A DNA stretch of 64,000 nucleotides, from positions 682,001 through 746,000 of the forward strand of contig NZ_CP056117.1 of assembly GCF_013375935.1 (NCBI RefSeq), given 5' to 3'. The DNA is from Enterobacter cloacae. GTDB taxonomy: Bacteria > Pseudomonadota > Gammaproteobacteria > Enterobacterales > Enterobacteriaceae. Both the position numbers and the translations under genes were made by a program. The notes below the pieces were generated by a model, which did not search any database, had not been told where the DNA came from, and saw only the letters and a program-made list of their open reading frames with translations. Each line of letters begins with the position of its first letter. The stretch's first letter is position 1. This document shows, piece by piece, positions 19,573 to 29,143 of the stretch.

Positions 19573-20652
19573 TTAGTCGATGTATTTCATCGCCACCCGC
19601 GACGTCAGCCGCGTGATAAGTTCGTAAGCACTCACTTTTGTGATTTCAGCAATGCGCTCAACGGGCAGGCCTTCCCCCCACATAACCGCTTCATCACCCG
19701 CCTTGTCCTGCGCGTCTGGCCCCAGATCGACACAAATCATATCCATCGCCACGCGGCCGACAATCTTCACTTCCCGGCCGTTGACCAGCACCGGCGTACC
19801 CGTTGGGGCAGCGCGCGGATAACCGTCGCCGTAGCCCATCGCCACCACGCCGAGGCGCGTATCGCGCTCGCTGGTCCAGGTTCCGCCGTAGCCCACCGGC
19901 TCCCCCGCTTTGTGCTCGCGCACGGCAATCAGCTTTGAAACCAGCGACATAACCGGCCTGAAGCCAAAGTCAGGCCCCCAGGGTTTGTGCTCCAGGGGTG
20001 AAACGCCGTAAAGAATAATGCCCGGGCGCGCCCAGTCGAAGTGCGACTGCGGCCACAGCAGAATACCGCCGGACGCCGCAATCGAGCGCATCCCCGGCTT
20101 GCCTTCGCAGAAGGTGTTGAAGATATCAAGCTGCTGCTCGGTCGCACCGCATTCAGGCTCATCGGCACGGGCAAAGTGGCTGACAATATTCACCGGCTGG
20201 CGCACATTTTTGCACCGGCACAGGCGCTGATAAAAGGCCTCTGCGTTTTCCGGGCGCACGCCCAGACGGTGCATGCCCGTGTCGAGCTTCATCCACACGG
20301 TAACCGGCTCGCTCAGCCCGGCCGTTTCCAGCGCGGCCAGCTGTTCTTCATTGTGTACCGCGGTGTGCAGATGCTGGTCGGCAATGGTCGGCAGATCGGC
20401 GGCGTCAAAAAAGCCTTCGAGGAGCAGAATCGGTTGCGTTATGCCGCCCGCGCGCAGGCGCAGAGCTTCTTCGAGACGGGCGACGCCAAAGGCGTCGGCA
20501 TCGGGGAGCGTTCGCGCGGTCTCAAGAAGACCGTGACCGTAAGCGTTCGCTTTCACGACTGCAACGAGCCTGCTGGCGGGTGCCAGCTCACGCAGTCGTT
20601 GCAGGTTGTGTCGCAGAGCGCGGCGGTTAATAACAACAGTTGCCGCTTGCAT
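19573..20652 (-). CDS. alr: Alr, alanine racemase
   Basis: A PLP enzyme of 359 residues, the same length as E. coli Alr, converting L- to D-alanine for peptidoglycan. The PLP lysine is K34 in [10 protein letters not shown], and the catalytic tyrosine lies in [10 protein letters not shown] of the C-terminal domain. It follows dnaB by 11 bp on the same strand, as in E. coli. Confidence 0.97.
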   Translation of the reverse strand: MQAATVVINRRALRHNLQRLRELAPASRLVAVVKANAYGHGLLETARTLPDADAFGVARLEEALRLRAGGITQPILLLEGFFDAADLPTIADQHLHTAVHNEEQLAALETAGLSEPVTVWMKLDTGMHRLGVRPENAEAFYQRLCRCKNVRQPVNIVSHFARADEPECGATEQQLDIFNTFCEGKPGMRSIAASGGILLWPQSHFDWARPGIILYGVSPLEHKPWGPDFGFRPVMSLVSKLIAVREHKAGEPVGYGGTWTSERDTRLGVVAMGYGDGYPRAAPTGTPVLVNGREVKIVGRVAMDMICVDLGPDAQDKAGDEAVMWGEGLPVERIAEITKVSAYELITRLTSRVAMKYID

Positions 20653-20663
20653 GTAAAAAATCC

Positions 20664-22076
20664 TTATTCGTCGTCGTACTGCGGGCCCGCATAGTTATCA
20701 AAGCGTGACCACTGGCCGTTAAAGGTAAGACGTACCGTACCGATAGGACCGTTACGTTGCTTACCGATAATAATTTCGGCGATCCCTTTCAGGTCGCTGT
20801 TCTCGTGATAAACCTCATCACGGTAGATGAACATGATTAAGTCGGCATCCTGCTCGATGGAGCCGGATTCACGCAGGTCGGAGTTGACCGGACGTTTGTC
20901 AGCACGCTGTTCCAGGGAGCGGTTAAGCTGGGAGAGCGCCACCACCGGGACGTGCAGCTCTTTGGCTAACGCCTTGAGCGAGCGGGAGATCTCGGCGATT
21001 TCCAGCGTACGGTTGTCGGAGAGCGACGGGACGCGCATCAGCTGAAGGTAGTCGATCATGATGAGGCCGATGCCGCCGTGTTCGCGGGCGATGCGGCGCG
21101 CGCGGGAGCGCACTTCCGTCGGGGTCAGGCCGGAGGAGTCATCGATGTAGATATTACGCTTTTCCAGCAAAATGCCCATGGTACCCGAGATGCGCGCCCA
21201 GTCCTCATCGTCGAGCTGGCCGGTACGGATACGGGTCTGATCCACGCGCGACAGGGATGCCAGAGAACGCATCATGATCTGCTCGGAGGGCATTTCAAGA
21301 CTGAAGATGAGTACCGGCTTGTCCTGCAACATCGCCGCATTTTCGACGAGGTTCATCGCAAATGTCGTCTTACCCATCGACGGACGCGCTGCGACGATGA
21401 TCAGATCCGAAGGCTGAAGGCCCGCGGTTTTCTTGTTGAGATCGTCATAGCCGGTGTTAACGCCGGTGACGCCGTCGTGCGGCTGCTGGAAAAGCTGTTC
21501 GATACGCGCAACGGTGGCATCGAGCACGTCGGCGATGTTTTTCGGCCCTTCGTCTTTGTTCGCGCGGCTTTCAGCGATTTTAAAGACCCGGGATTCCGCC
21601 AGGTCGAGCAGATCTTCGCTGGTGCGCCCCTGCGGATCGAAACCGGCCTCGGCGATTTCGTTCGCCACCGAGATCATCTCGCGAACAACGGCGCGCTCGC
21701 GAACGATGTCCGCATAGGCGCTGATGTTCGCGGCACTTGGCGTGTTTTTTGACAGCTCCGCCAGATAGGCAAACCCGCCGACGCTGTCCAGCTGCCCCAG
21801 GCGCTCCAGCGATTCTGCGAGCGTAATCAGGTCAATCGGGCTACCCGACTCCTGCAAACGCGCCATCTCAGTGAAGATATGGCGGTGCGGGCGGGTATAG
21901 AAATCTTCCGCGACAACGCGCTCGGCGACGTCGTCCCAGCGTTCGTTATCCAGCATTAAACCGCCCAACACGGACTGTTCCGCTTCAATCGAGTGCGGCG
22001 GGACTTTTAACCCGGCGACCTGATAATCACGCTCACGAGGTTCAGTCTGTTTGTTGAAGGGTTTGTTTCCTGCCAT
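20664..22076 (-). CDS. dnaB: DnaB, replicative DNA helicase
   Basis: A hexameric 5'-3' helicase of 470 residues. The N-terminal primase-binding domain (about 25-125) is followed by a linker and a RecA-type motor domain, with Walker [12 protein letters not shown] near 230 and Walker [10 protein letters not shown] near 340. No intein is present. It is divergent from qorA across 66 bp and heads the run dnaB-alr-pnuC-nadR-tyrB. Confidence 0.98.
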   Translation of the reverse strand: MAGNKPFNKQTEPRERDYQVAGLKVPPHSIEAEQSVLGGLMLDNERWDDVAERVVAEDFYTRPHRHIFTEMARLQESGSPIDLITLAESLERLGQLDSVGGFAYLAELSKNTPSAANISAYADIVRERAVVREMISVANEIAEAGFDPQGRTSEDLLDLAESRVFKIAESRANKDEGPKNIADVLDATVARIEQLFQQPHDGVTGVNTGYDDLNKKTAGLQPSDLIIVAARPSMGKTTFAMNLVENAAMLQDKPVLIFSLEMPSEQIMMRSLASLSRVDQTRIRTGQLDDEDWARISGTMGILLEKRNIYIDDSSGLTPTEVRSRARRIAREHGGIGLIMIDYLQLMRVPSLSDNRTLEIAEISRSLKALAKELHVPVVALSQLNRSLEQRADKRPVNSDLRESGSIEQDADLIMFIYRDEVYHENSDLKGIAEIIIGKQRNGPIGTVRLTFNGQWSRFDNYAGPQYDDE

Positions 22077-22142
22077 AGTGAATGGAGTTACCGAGATAAA
22101 GAGTGGGTCGAAAGGTTACCATATTTTTCTTACGGAGGGAGC

Positions 22143-23126
22143 ATGGCAACGCGCATTGAGTTCCAGAAACACGGCGGTCCGGAAGTGCTGAAGGCGGTTG
22201 AATTTACCCCCGCTGCGCCTGGCGAGAACGAAATTCAGGTTGAAAACAAAGCGATTGGCATTAACTACATCGATACCTATATTCGCGGCGGTCTCTACCC
22301 GCCCCCGTCAATGCCGAGCGGGCTGGGCACCGAGGCGGCCGGTATCGTCAGCAAAGTAGGCAGCGCGGTTAAGCACGTTAAAGAAGGCGATCGCGTGGTG
22401 TACGCGCAGTCCGCGCTGGGTGCTTACAGCTCCGTTCATAACGTACCGGCCGAGAAGGCGGCGCGTCTGCCAAACGCCATCTCCTTCGAGCAGGCTGCTG
22501 CCTCATTCCTGAAAGGGCTGACGGTCTTTTACCTGCTGCGCAAAACCTACGAAATTAAGCCGGATGAGCAGTTTCTGTTCCACGCTGCCGCAGGTGGCGT
22601 GGGGTTGATTGCCTGCCAGTGGGCGAAGGCCCTGGGCGCGAAGCTGATCGGCACCGTCGGCAGCGCGCAGAAAGCCCAGCGTGCGCTGGACGCGGGCGCA
22701 TGGCAGGTGATCAACTACCGGGAAGAGAGCATCGTTGAACGGCTGAAAGAGATCACCAGCGGCAAAAAAGTGCGCGTAGTGTATGACTCGGTGGGGAAAG
22801 ATACCTGGGAGTCCTCGCTCGACTGCCTGCAACGTCGCGGGCTGATGGTGAGCTTCGGTAACGCCTCGGGCGCTGTCACCGGCGTGAATCTGGGCATTCT
22901 GAATCAGAAAGGGTCGCTGTACGTCACGCGCCCCTCTTTGCAGGGTTACATCACCAGCCGGGAAGAACTTGAGGAAGCCAGCAACGAGCTGTTCTCGCTG
23001 ATCGCCAGCGGCGTAATCAAAGTGGACGTGGCCGACGCGCAGAAGTACGCGCTAACCGATGCGCAGCGGGCGCACGAGGTGCTGGAGAGCCGGGCGACGC
23101 AGGGGTCGAGCCTGCTCATTCCCTGA
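22143..23126 (+). CDS. qorA: QorA, NADPH-dependent quinone oxidoreductase
   Basis: A zinc-free medium-chain reductase of 327 residues. The GroES-like domain is N-terminal (GLGTEAAGIVSKVG near 60), and the Rossmann domain carries HAAAGGVGLIACQWAKALGA near 144-163. It reduces quinones with NADPH. Sequence and neighbours match E. coli qorA. A strong terminator follows. Confidence 0.96.
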   Translation: MATRIEFQKHGGPEVLKAVEFTPAAPGENEIQVENKAIGINYIDTYIRGGLYPPPSMPSGLGTEAAGIVSKVGSAVKHVKEGDRVVYAQSALGAYSSVHNVPAEKAARLPNAISFEQAAASFLKGLTVFYLLRKTYEIKPDEQFLFHAAAGGVGLIACQWAKALGAKLIGTVGSAQKAQRALDAGAWQVINYREESIVERLKEITSGKKVRVVYDSVGKDTWESSLDCLQRRGLMVSFGNASGAVTGVNLGILNQKGSLYVTRPSLQGYITSREELEEASNELFSLIASGVIKVDVADAQKYALTDAQRAHEVLESRATQGSSLLIP

Positions 23127-23133
23127 GTTCTGT

Positions 23134-23173
23134 AAAGAAATTGGGCTTCCCGTGGGAAGCCCTTTCTTTTTTT
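23134..23173 (+). terminator. Rho-independent terminator of qorA
   Basis: Stem GGGCTTCC/GGAAGCCC with a CGTG loop, flanked by AAAGAAA and TTTCTTTTTTT, so it can act in both directions. The remaining 137 bp up to the pspG stop contain nothing convincing. Confidence 0.9.
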
Positions 23174-23310
23174 AGTTCGGCTGTATGTAGGGTACAGCTC
23201 GATGAATTCTTTAGCGGCAGCCATAGTGACAGATTCGATAAGTAAATCCTATTCTGTTCTAAACATTGCCGCCGGAAAAGTTGCAGGTATGTGACGTACC
23301 CCTCAATACC

Positions 23311-23553
23311 TTAGTAACGAAAGCGGTTATTACGCTGATAAGCGGGCAGTTTTGGCGATTTAATCGCCCGTATCGCCCATACCACCGCAACCGCCAGCAG
23401 CAGCCACGGCAACAGCTTGATCGTCAGGGCAAACAGTCCGCCGACAAACATCACCACCGTAGCGACAACGAGCGCGGCCAGAATACCGAGCAGCGATACG
23501 CCCGTGACCATCAGCATGATAAAGAAGCCAATCACAAAAAGTAGTTCCAGCAT
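23311..23553 (-). CDS. pspG: PspG, phage shock protein G
   Basis: A protein of 80 residues, nearly identical to E. coli PspG (YjbO), with two to three hydrophobic segments and a basic C-terminal tail (YQRNNRFRY). It is an effector of the envelope-stress (Psp) response in the inner membrane and is encoded away from pspABCDE. The start is the ATG at 23553, after GGGAGAG; the frame is open upstream but crosses the promoter. A sigma-54 promoter lies about 40 bp upstream. Confidence 0.93.
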   Translation of the reverse strand: MLELLFVIGFFIMLMVTGVSLLGILAALVVATVVMFVGGLFALTIKLLPWLLLAVAVVWAIRAIKSPKLPAYQRNNRFRY

Positions 23554-23592
23554 GGTGCTCTCCCACGAATTCCCGAATGATGCTGCAATCGT

Positions 23593-23608
23593 TACAAGAA
23601 TCATGCCA
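23593..23608 (-). promoter_or_regulatory. Sigma-54 promoter of pspG
   Basis: On the minus strand, TGGCATGATTCTTGTA fits the -24/-12 pattern TGGCAC-N5-TTGCA with two mismatches. It matches the known PspF/sigma-54 control of E. coli pspG. Confidence 0.85.
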
Positions 23609-23627
23609 AAAATAACCCTTTGTTTTG

Positions 23628-23660
23628 AAAACAAAACGCCCCGCAACGTGTTGCAGGGCG
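23628..23660 (-). terminator. Rho-independent terminator of dusA
   Basis: On the minus strand, stem CGCCCTGCAA/TTGCGGGGCG (one mismatch) is followed by TTTTGTTTT. It lies 29 bp after the dusA stop codon and insulates pspG. Confidence 0.85.
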
Positions 23661-23689
23661 TGGTGTTTTTGACCATCTTTTAGCGAATA

Positions 23690-24685
23690 TTATTGCTTAT
23701 CCGCGACCAGGCGCAGCGCGTGTTCCAGCACGTTAATATCCGCACCGGCCTTATGCGCGTTCTCGCTGAGGTAGCGACGCCACTGGCGCGCGCCAGGAAT
23801 GCCCTGGAACAGGCCGAGCATGTGGCGGGTAATGTGGCCCAGATAGGTACCGTTGCTCAGCTCGCGCTCAATGTACGGATACATGGCGCGCACCACGGCT
23901 ACCGGATCGGCGTCGGCACCTTCAGTGCCGAAGATTTCACGGTCAACCGTCGCCAGGATGCCCGGGTTTTGATACGCCTCGCGCCCGACCATCACGCCAT
24001 CCATATGTTCGAGGTGCGCTTTGGCTTCGTCCAGCGACTTAATTCCGCCGTTGATCGACATGGTCAGATGCGGGAAATCGCGCTTCAGCTGGTACACGCG
24101 CGGGTAGTCCAGCGGCGGGATCTCGCGGTTCTCTTTCGGGCTGAGGCCCGAGAGCCAGGCTTTACGGGCGTGGATGATAAACATCCCGCACTCGCCCTTC
24201 CCTGACACCGTGTCGATGAAGTCACACAGGAATTCGTAGCTGTCCTGGTCGTCAATGCCGATACGGGTTTTGACCGTAACCGGAATGGACACGACATCGC
24301 GCATCGCTTTGACGCAGTCTGCGACCAGCTGTGCGTTACCCATCAGACAGGCGCCGAACATGCCGTTCTGTACGCGGTCGGAGGGGCAGCCGACGTTGAG
24401 GTTAATCTCGTCATAGCCGCGCGCTTCAGCCAGCTTTGCGCACTGCGCCAGCGCGGCCGGATCGCTGCCACCCAGCTGTAGCGCAACCGGATGCTCTTCT
24501 TCGCTGTACGCCAGATAGTCGCCCTTGCCGTGGATAATTGCGCCGGTGGTGACCATTTCGGTGTACAGCAGCGTATGGCGGGAGAGCTGGCGCAGGAAAT
24601 AGCGGCAGTGTCTGTCCGTCCAGTCGAGCATCGGCGCAATGGAGAAACGGTGTGCTGGGAAGGTGGTCTGGCGTTCTGACAACAT
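23690..24685 (-). CDS. dusA: DusA, tRNA-dihydrouridine synthase A
   Basis: An FMN- and NADPH-dependent enzyme of 331 residues that reduces uridines 20 and 20a of the tRNA D-loop. The TIM barrel starts with [17 protein letters not shown]. The catalytic cysteine is C100 in [12 protein letters not shown], and FMN-binding motifs are VKTRIGIDD and INGGI. It is near-identical to E. coli DusA, though the N-terminus is slightly shorter than some annotations. Confidence 0.96.
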   Translation of the reverse strand: MLSERQTTFPAHRFSIAPMLDWTDRHCRYFLRQLSRHTLLYTEMVTTGAIIHGKGDYLAYSEEEHPVALQLGGSDPAALAQCAKLAEARGYDEINLNVGCPSDRVQNGMFGACLMGNAQLVADCVKAMRDVVSIPVTVKTRIGIDDQDSYEFLCDFIDTVSGKGECGMFIIHARKAWLSGLSPKENREIPPLDYPRVYQLKRDFPHLTMSINGGIKSLDEAKAHLEHMDGVMVGREAYQNPGILATVDREIFGTEGADADPVAVVRAMYPYIERELSNGTYLGHITRHMLGLFQGIPGARQWRRYLSENAHKAGADINVLEHALRLVADKQ

Positions 24686-24730
24686 GGCGAAGTTTTAAGC
24701 ATCTGGTGGAAAAGGGGCGCTACTATAGCA

Positions 24731-24761
24731 CAAAGAAAAGCCGGAGGCGCAGCGCCTCCGG
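24731..24761 (-). terminator. Rho-independent terminator of the TraF-like gene
   Basis: A 9-bp stem CCGGAGGCG/CGCCTCCGG with a 3-nt loop, followed on the minus strand by CTTTTCTTTG. Confidence 0.85.
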
Positions 24762-24767
24762 TGTACT

Positions 24768-26078
24768 TTAGAACGTCATGCTCAGCTGAGCGCCGGCGCC
24801 CCAGGTTTCGTCTTCGCCATAAAGCCCCATCAGATCGACATGAACGGTGCTGAACGGCGCAAACCCGACGCCGCCGGTAAAGACGTTGCTGTCATTACCT
24901 TTCATGTCCGCACGGTAACCGGCGCGCACCGCCAGCCAGCTAAGCGGCGTGACTTCAGCACCAATGCCGGCGTACTGGGAGGTATCTTCGCTTTTGAAGC
25001 CTTTGGTTTCGGTCAGATCCCCGTCCGCGGTCAGCGTCACCAGATCGTTATGCCAGGCGGCTCCGGCGGTCACCAGCGGACGGATCTGATAGGTGTCTTT
25101 ATAACTCACCACCTCTCCCGTACGCCCGTTGCGGATGCGGATATCTTTGGTATCGATATCGCGCGACATCAGGTTTTGCCCGCTTACGCCAACCGTCCAG
25201 TTTTCACCGAAATCAGCAGCAATACCGGCATCGACGTTGAAGCCGGTGTCGTCGGTACGGTAGCGGCTGTCGTTCCACTTATTACTGTCGTAATCGTAGA
25301 TTGAGGTGGTGTAGTTATAGAGCCAGGTTTTTTGCAGCTTTGGCGTGACGCCAACGGAAACCGGAACGCCGCCAAAATCGAACTGGCGGGCCACCGCAAT
25401 ACCGTAGTCGGACACAATTGCCGCCCGGCCGGACGCCGTAGAGTTCAGGTTTTTGGTGATTTGATCGGTACCGTTTAGCGCGGCGTCCAGCGCCACGCCG
25501 GCCGCCACCGCATCGCTTCCCTGAATACCGCGCAGATAATCAATGTCCTGCTGATCGATAGAGGAGCTGACCCGGCCATGGGCGTAGCCTTTCGCCATAA
25601 AGGCCACCGAGAGCACATCGTTAGGGATACTGACGGCAATTCCGGCGCCCGCGTTAGCGCGTGCGGTTTTGCCCTTCAGGTAGTCCAGCTCATCAGCGAG
25701 ATCTTTCGCGGCGCCCTGGAACTGATTGATCGAACCTAATGGATTGGTGATGATATCAATGGGCGTCAGGCTATCAACCACATCCTTGTAACGATTGATT
25801 TTGTCGTTAATGGTGTCGATTTCGTCCTGAAGATTGTCTTCATCGGTCACCTGCACGCCAACGGACGGCAAAATGACCGTCACGTCATCCTCAGGTTTAG
25901 ACTTTGCCAGCAGCGCGGGGTTGATTAACGCCCCGCTGCCATAACTGCCTGCTGCCACTCCCGTGCCGCCCATTGCGTCACTACGCGCTTCCGTCCAGGT
26001 ATTGGCTGCTCCCGCCTGATTTGCCATAAAAAAGGAGACAGCGATGCTAACCATCGAAAATTTAAAATGTTTTTTCAC
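24768..26078 (-). CDS. Chromosomal TraF-like (PF13729) outer-membrane beta-barrel protein
   Basis: A protein of 436 residues with a signal peptide of about 24 residues (ending NQAGA). It begins NTWTEARSDAMGGTGVA, a FadL/TraF-type opening, then has a helical stretch near 80-140 and many amphipathic strands, and ends in phenylalanine (QLSMTF), as exported barrels do. Database members are often named conjugal transfer protein TraF, but no conjugation genes are nearby, so that name is probably misleading. It lies at the site where E. coli has yjbLM. It is monocistronic with its own terminator. Confidence 0.7.
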   Translation of the reverse strand: MKKHFKFSMVSIAVSFFMANQAGAANTWTEARSDAMGGTGVAAGSYGSGALINPALLAKSKPEDDVTVILPSVGVQVTDEDNLQDEIDTINDKINRYKDVVDSLTPIDIITNPLGSINQFQGAAKDLADELDYLKGKTARANAGAGIAVSIPNDVLSVAFMAKGYAHGRVSSSIDQQDIDYLRGIQGSDAVAAGVALDAALNGTDQITKNLNSTASGRAAIVSDYGIAVARQFDFGGVPVSVGVTPKLQKTWLYNYTTSIYDYDSNKWNDSRYRTDDTGFNVDAGIAADFGENWTVGVSGQNLMSRDIDTKDIRIRNGRTGEVVSYKDTYQIRPLVTAGAAWHNDLVTLTADGDLTETKGFKSEDTSQYAGIGAEVTPLSWLAVRAGYRADMKGNDSNVFTGGVGFAPFSTVHVDLMGLYGEDETWGAGAQLSMTF

Positions 26079-26246
26079 AGTGTGCTCGTAAATAGTTTGT
26101 TATTAGTTAACCCTGTCTGTTATCACCCAAACAGGAACGAACTATTGCTGTGAATAAGTGCAAAAAGACCCGCTATTTCCCTAAGTTAAATTCCATCCCG
26201 GCCTGTTGTAATATGTGACGACCATCAATATTTATAGAAGAGGAAA

Positions 26247-26735
26247 TTATTTTCGCCCAGGTTTTCCATCGTGCGGACCAAAAAATTGAGGCGGATGATC
26301 CACCCAGCGGTCTTCGCGGGTCGCGGCATATACCGGATTGAGCGGATAGTAGATGCGGTTATGTTTTTTATTGGCCTCCCCCACCACCAGCAAGCGCACC
26401 TCTTCATCGGTGTTGTTGATAAAGGTATGGCAGACTCCCGTCCCGGCAGGGAAACCCACGCTGTCTCCGGGTTCGAGCTTCCACAGATAGCCATTGATCC
26501 AGGCCTCCGGGTAACCCTCCAGAACGTACACAAACTCTTCTTCGTCGCTTTCAGCATGGGGATAAGACGTGCGGCGTCCGGGCGGCAGCCGTTCATGGTG
26601 AATACCGATGCGGCCCAGCCCCAGCTTGCGGGACAGCGGCGCACCAATTGAAAAATGTTCGTTGCTGTCAGGATAGGTGGCGTTATCGGCACCTTCTACG
26701 TCCCGCCAGTGCCGAATACAGTCAGGTCTTTTCAT
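26247..26735 (-). CDS. Cupin-domain protein of unknown function
   Basis: A single-domain cupin of 162 residues. Motif 1 is seen as YPHAESDEEEFVYVLEG (His and Glu ligands) and motif 2 as GDSVGFPAGTGVCHTFINN. The start ATG at 26735 follows GGGGAGA. The protein is soluble and probably binds a metal. The substrate cannot be named. It is divergent from zur with 117 bp between them, so metal-linked control is possible but unproven. Confidence 0.8.
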   Translation of the reverse strand: MKRPDCIRHWRDVEGADNATYPDSNEHFSIGAPLSRKLGLGRIGIHHERLPPGRRTSYPHAESDEEEFVYVLEGYPEAWINGYLWKLEPGDSVGFPAGTGVCHTFINNTDEEVRLLVVGEANKKHNRIYYPLNPVYAATREDRWVDHPPQFFGPHDGKPGRK

Positions 26736-26796
26736 TATGCATTCTCCCCATTTGCGATGCGTCAGGTATAGCACAGCCCGGCGGATCTCGGTGTTT

Positions 26797-26813
26797 TTAT
26801 CAGAACATGATAA
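26797..26813. promoter_or_regulatory. Palindrome in the cupin-zur intergenic region
   Basis: TTATCA-GAACA-TGATAA is a perfect 6-bp inverted repeat 40 bp before the zur start. It could be an operator. It does not resemble the long AT-rich Zur box well enough to name the regulator. Confidence 0.4.
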
Positions 26814-26852
26814 AGTGAGGGTTTTCTACCCTTTCCACATCCGAGGTGCCCG

Positions 26853-27365
26853 ATGGACAAGTCCACAAAAGAGCTGTTAGCGCAAGCTGAAAAGCTGTGC
26901 GCGCAACGCAATGTGCGCCTGACCCCGCAGCGCCTTGAGGTACTGCGTCTGATGAGCCTGCAGCAGGGCGCCATCAGCGCGTACGATTTGCTCGACCTGC
27001 TGCGCGAAAGCGAGCCGCAGGCAAAACCGCCAACCGTCTACCGGGCGCTCGACTTCCTGCTCGAACAAGGGTTTGTGCATAAGGTGGAATCAACAAACAG
27101 CTACGTGCTTTGCCACCTTTTCGACCAGCCGACCCACACGTCCGCTATGTTTATCTGCGATCGTTGCGGCGTGGTAAAGGAGGAAGGTGCAGAAGGCGTG
27201 GAAGATATTATGCATACGCTGGCAGCCAGAATGGGCTTTGCGCTACGCCATAACGTGATAGAAGCACACGGCTTATGCTCTGCCTGCGTGGAGGTGGAAT
27301 CATGCCGCCATCAGGATGCCTGCCAGCACGATCACTCCATTCTGGTGAAGAAAAAACCGCGCTGA
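26853..27365 (+). CDS. zur: Zur, zinc uptake regulator (Fur family)
   Basis: A repressor of 170 residues. The winged helix occupies about 1-85 (LTPQRLEVLRLMSLQQGAISAYDLL), followed by a dimerisation domain with zinc cysteine pairs in CDRC and CSAC and a histidine-rich tail. With zinc it represses znuABC and zinc-free ribosomal protein paralogs. One extra cysteine of the remembered E. coli protein (KEECAEG) is glycine here; it is not one of the structural pair. Confidence 0.96.
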   Translation: MDKSTKELLAQAEKLCAQRNVRLTPQRLEVLRLMSLQQGAISAYDLLDLLRESEPQAKPPTVYRALDFLLEQGFVHKVESTNSYVLCHLFDQPTHTSAMFICDRCGVVKEEGAEGVEDIMHTLAARMGFALRHNVIEAHGLCSACVEVESCRHQDACQHDHSILVKKKPR

Positions 27366-27370
27366 CGGCA

Positions 27371-27399
27371 AAGAAAAAGGCGGCTCATGGCCGCCCTTT
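27371..27399. terminator. Terminator between zur and yjbJ (bidirectional)
   Basis: Stem GGCGGC/GCCGCC with a 5-nt loop. On the minus strand, after yjbJ, it is followed by TTTTTCTTT. On the plus strand, after zur, the tail is CTTTA and weaker. Confidence 0.8.
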
Positions 27400-27413
27400 A
27401 GGGTACTGTCCGG

Positions 27414-27623
27414 TTACCAGCGGTAGTCGTTACGGGTTTCCCAGTCTTTGACTTCGTTTTCCGCCTGATCTTTTTCGTAACCGTAGCGCTCCTGGATTTT
27501 ACCTACCAGCTGATCGCGCTTGCCTTCAATGACGGTCATATCGTCATCTGTCAGCTTACCCCACTGTTCTTTCGCTTTACCTTTGAATTGCTTCCAGTTG
27601 CCGCCGATTTCATCTTTATTCAT
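27414..27623 (-). CDS. yjbJ: YjbJ, CsbD-like stress protein
   Basis: A hydrophilic, highly charged protein of 69 residues of the CsbD family (MNKDEIGGNWKQFKGKAKEQ). It is near-identical to E. coli YjbJ, an abundant stationary-phase (RpoS-linked) protein of unknown role. It is single, with its own terminator and a 119-bp upstream gap towards dinF. Confidence 0.94.
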   Translation of the reverse strand: MNKDEIGGNWKQFKGKAKEQWGKLTDDDMTVIEGKRDQLVGKIQERYGYEKDQAENEVKDWETRNDYRW

Positions 27624-27742
27624 AATCGTGTCCTCGTGTTAAGCGTCTAAGAGTATCGTCCGCTTCGTTCTTTTCTGCTGGACGTGATTATTATTGTAGT
27701 TAAGGATTCGGCAGCTGGTTTTATATTCGGAATCTTTAACCG

Positions 27743-29080
27743 TTACGATATATCGCTTCGGGCAGGAAACCAGGTATTGTTTCGCCAGTGGCGACGCCAG
27801 ATAACAGCCAGCGAAAGGCCGCGCAGTGAGAGAAAGACCGCCAGCGCCAGCCACAGTCCGTGGTTGCCGAGATACGGCAGCGTCAGCAGCGTCAGGCCGA
27901 ACCCCGCCGCAGCGACGGCCATGCTGTTACGCATCTCCGCCCCTCGCGTCGCACCGATAAACATGCCGTCCAGCAGATAGCACCACACGCCCACCACCGG
28001 TAAAACCACCTGCCAGAGGATATAGCGATCTGCCAGCTCGCGCAGCGCGGGCAACGAGGTGAGTAGCGCGACAATATGCCCGCCAAAGCAGGCGTAAACC
28101 AGCGCAAAAATCAGCGCCACCAGGCCCGCCTGCCGGCAGGCTGCACGCCATACTTCGCGCAGCTGGCCGCTTTCACGCGCGCCATAGGCCTGACCTGAGT
28201 GCGCTTCCACGGCGTAAGCAAAGCCATCCAGCGCGTATGCGGTAAAGGTCAGGAGCGTCATCAGAACGGCGTTGACCGCAACTATTTCTGGCCCAAGGCG
28301 CGCGCCAAAAACCGTCAGTGCGCCAAAGCACAGCTGCAACAGGAGCGAACGCAGCATGATGTCGCGATTGAGCGCCAGCAGCTTACGCATATTGCCGCGC
28401 CAGGCCGTTTTCAGCAGCGCAAGCGTAATACCGCGCATCGCCAGCACGCGCCAGACCATCCACAAACCGATAAGCAGCGTGCCGTATTCGGCGATTGCCG
28501 TGGCCAGCGCCGCGCCGCGGACGTTCATGTGCAGCCCCATTACCAGCCAGAGATCGAGGAGAATATTGAGAAGGTTACCCACCACCAGCAGGATCACCGG
28601 CGCGCGGGCATACTGCACGCCCAGCAGCCAGCCCAGCAGGACCAGGTTTGCCAGTGAAGCAGGCGCGCTCAGCCAGCGAATTTCAAGGAACCGCCGGGCC
28701 TGCTCCAGTACGGCATCGCTGCCGCCCACAATATGAAGCGCCAGATCGATAAGCGGCGTACGCAACAGAACGATTAACGCGCCGGCACCAAAAGCCAGGA
28801 TAAGCGGCTGAACCAGCGCGCGAGCAAGACGCAGGGGATCTTTTGCACCGTACGCCTGGGCCGTCAGGCCTGTCGTACTCATGCGCAAAAAGAGCAGCAG
28901 CATAAAGAGGAAGCTGGTCGCCGTTGCGCCAATCGCGACGCCGCCCAGATAAATCGGCGAATCCAGATGCCCGATTACCGCCGTATCAACCAGCCCCAGC
29001 AGAGGAACGGTGATATTGGAAAAAATCATCGGTAGCGCAAGACGCCACAACGCCTTATCGGCAGAAGTTAGCAAGGCCAT
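27743..29080 (-). CDS. dinF: DinF, MATE-family efflux transporter
   Basis: A protein of 445 residues with twelve membrane helices in two MATE halves (SNITVPLLGLVDTAVIGHL near 21-39; the second half starts near 240). In E. coli, DinF protects against oxidative stress and bile salts. It follows lexA by 63 bp on the same strand, forming the known lexA-dinF SOS operon; a hairpin between them may reduce read-through. Confidence 0.94.
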   Translation of the reverse strand: MALLTSADKALWRLALPMIFSNITVPLLGLVDTAVIGHLDSPIYLGGVAIGATATSFLFMLLLFLRMSTTGLTAQAYGAKDPLRLARALVQPLILAFGAGALIVLLRTPLIDLALHIVGGSDAVLEQARRFLEIRWLSAPASLANLVLLGWLLGVQYARAPVILLVVGNLLNILLDLWLVMGLHMNVRGAALATAIAEYGTLLIGLWMVWRVLAMRGITLALLKTAWRGNMRKLLALNRDIMLRSLLLQLCFGALTVFGARLGPEIVAVNAVLMTLLTFTAYALDGFAYAVEAHSGQAYGARESGQLREVWRAACRQAGLVALIFALVYACFGGHIVALLTSLPALRELADRYILWQVVLPVVGVWCYLLDGMFIGATRGAEMRNSMAVAAAGFGLTLLTLPYLGNHGLWLALAVFLSLRGLSLAVIWRRHWRNNTWFPARSDIS

Positions 29081-29109
29081 TGAAATTACCGGAATCAGAA
29101 AATAAGCCA

Positions 29110-29130
29110 GGCCGCAGAGGAACTGCGGCC
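29110..29130 (-). terminator. Stem-loop between lexA and dinF (likely partial terminator)
   Basis: An 8-bp stem GGCCGCAG/CTGCGGCC with a 5-nt loop lies 14 bp after the lexA stop. The following minus-strand sequence, TGGCTTATTTT, is only moderately T-rich, so read-through into dinF is expected. Confidence 0.6.
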
Positions 29131-29143
29131 CGTCAGGAAGAGA

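Noticed and set aside
22946-23224. Minus-strand frame starting MAAAKEFIELYP after qorA
   Set aside because: It has no ribosome site, crosses the qorA terminator and continues antisense through qorA.
24768-26078. Part of a conjugation (tra) system
   Set aside because: The PF13729-type TraF name is inherited; no relaxase, pilus or coupling gene is present in the window.
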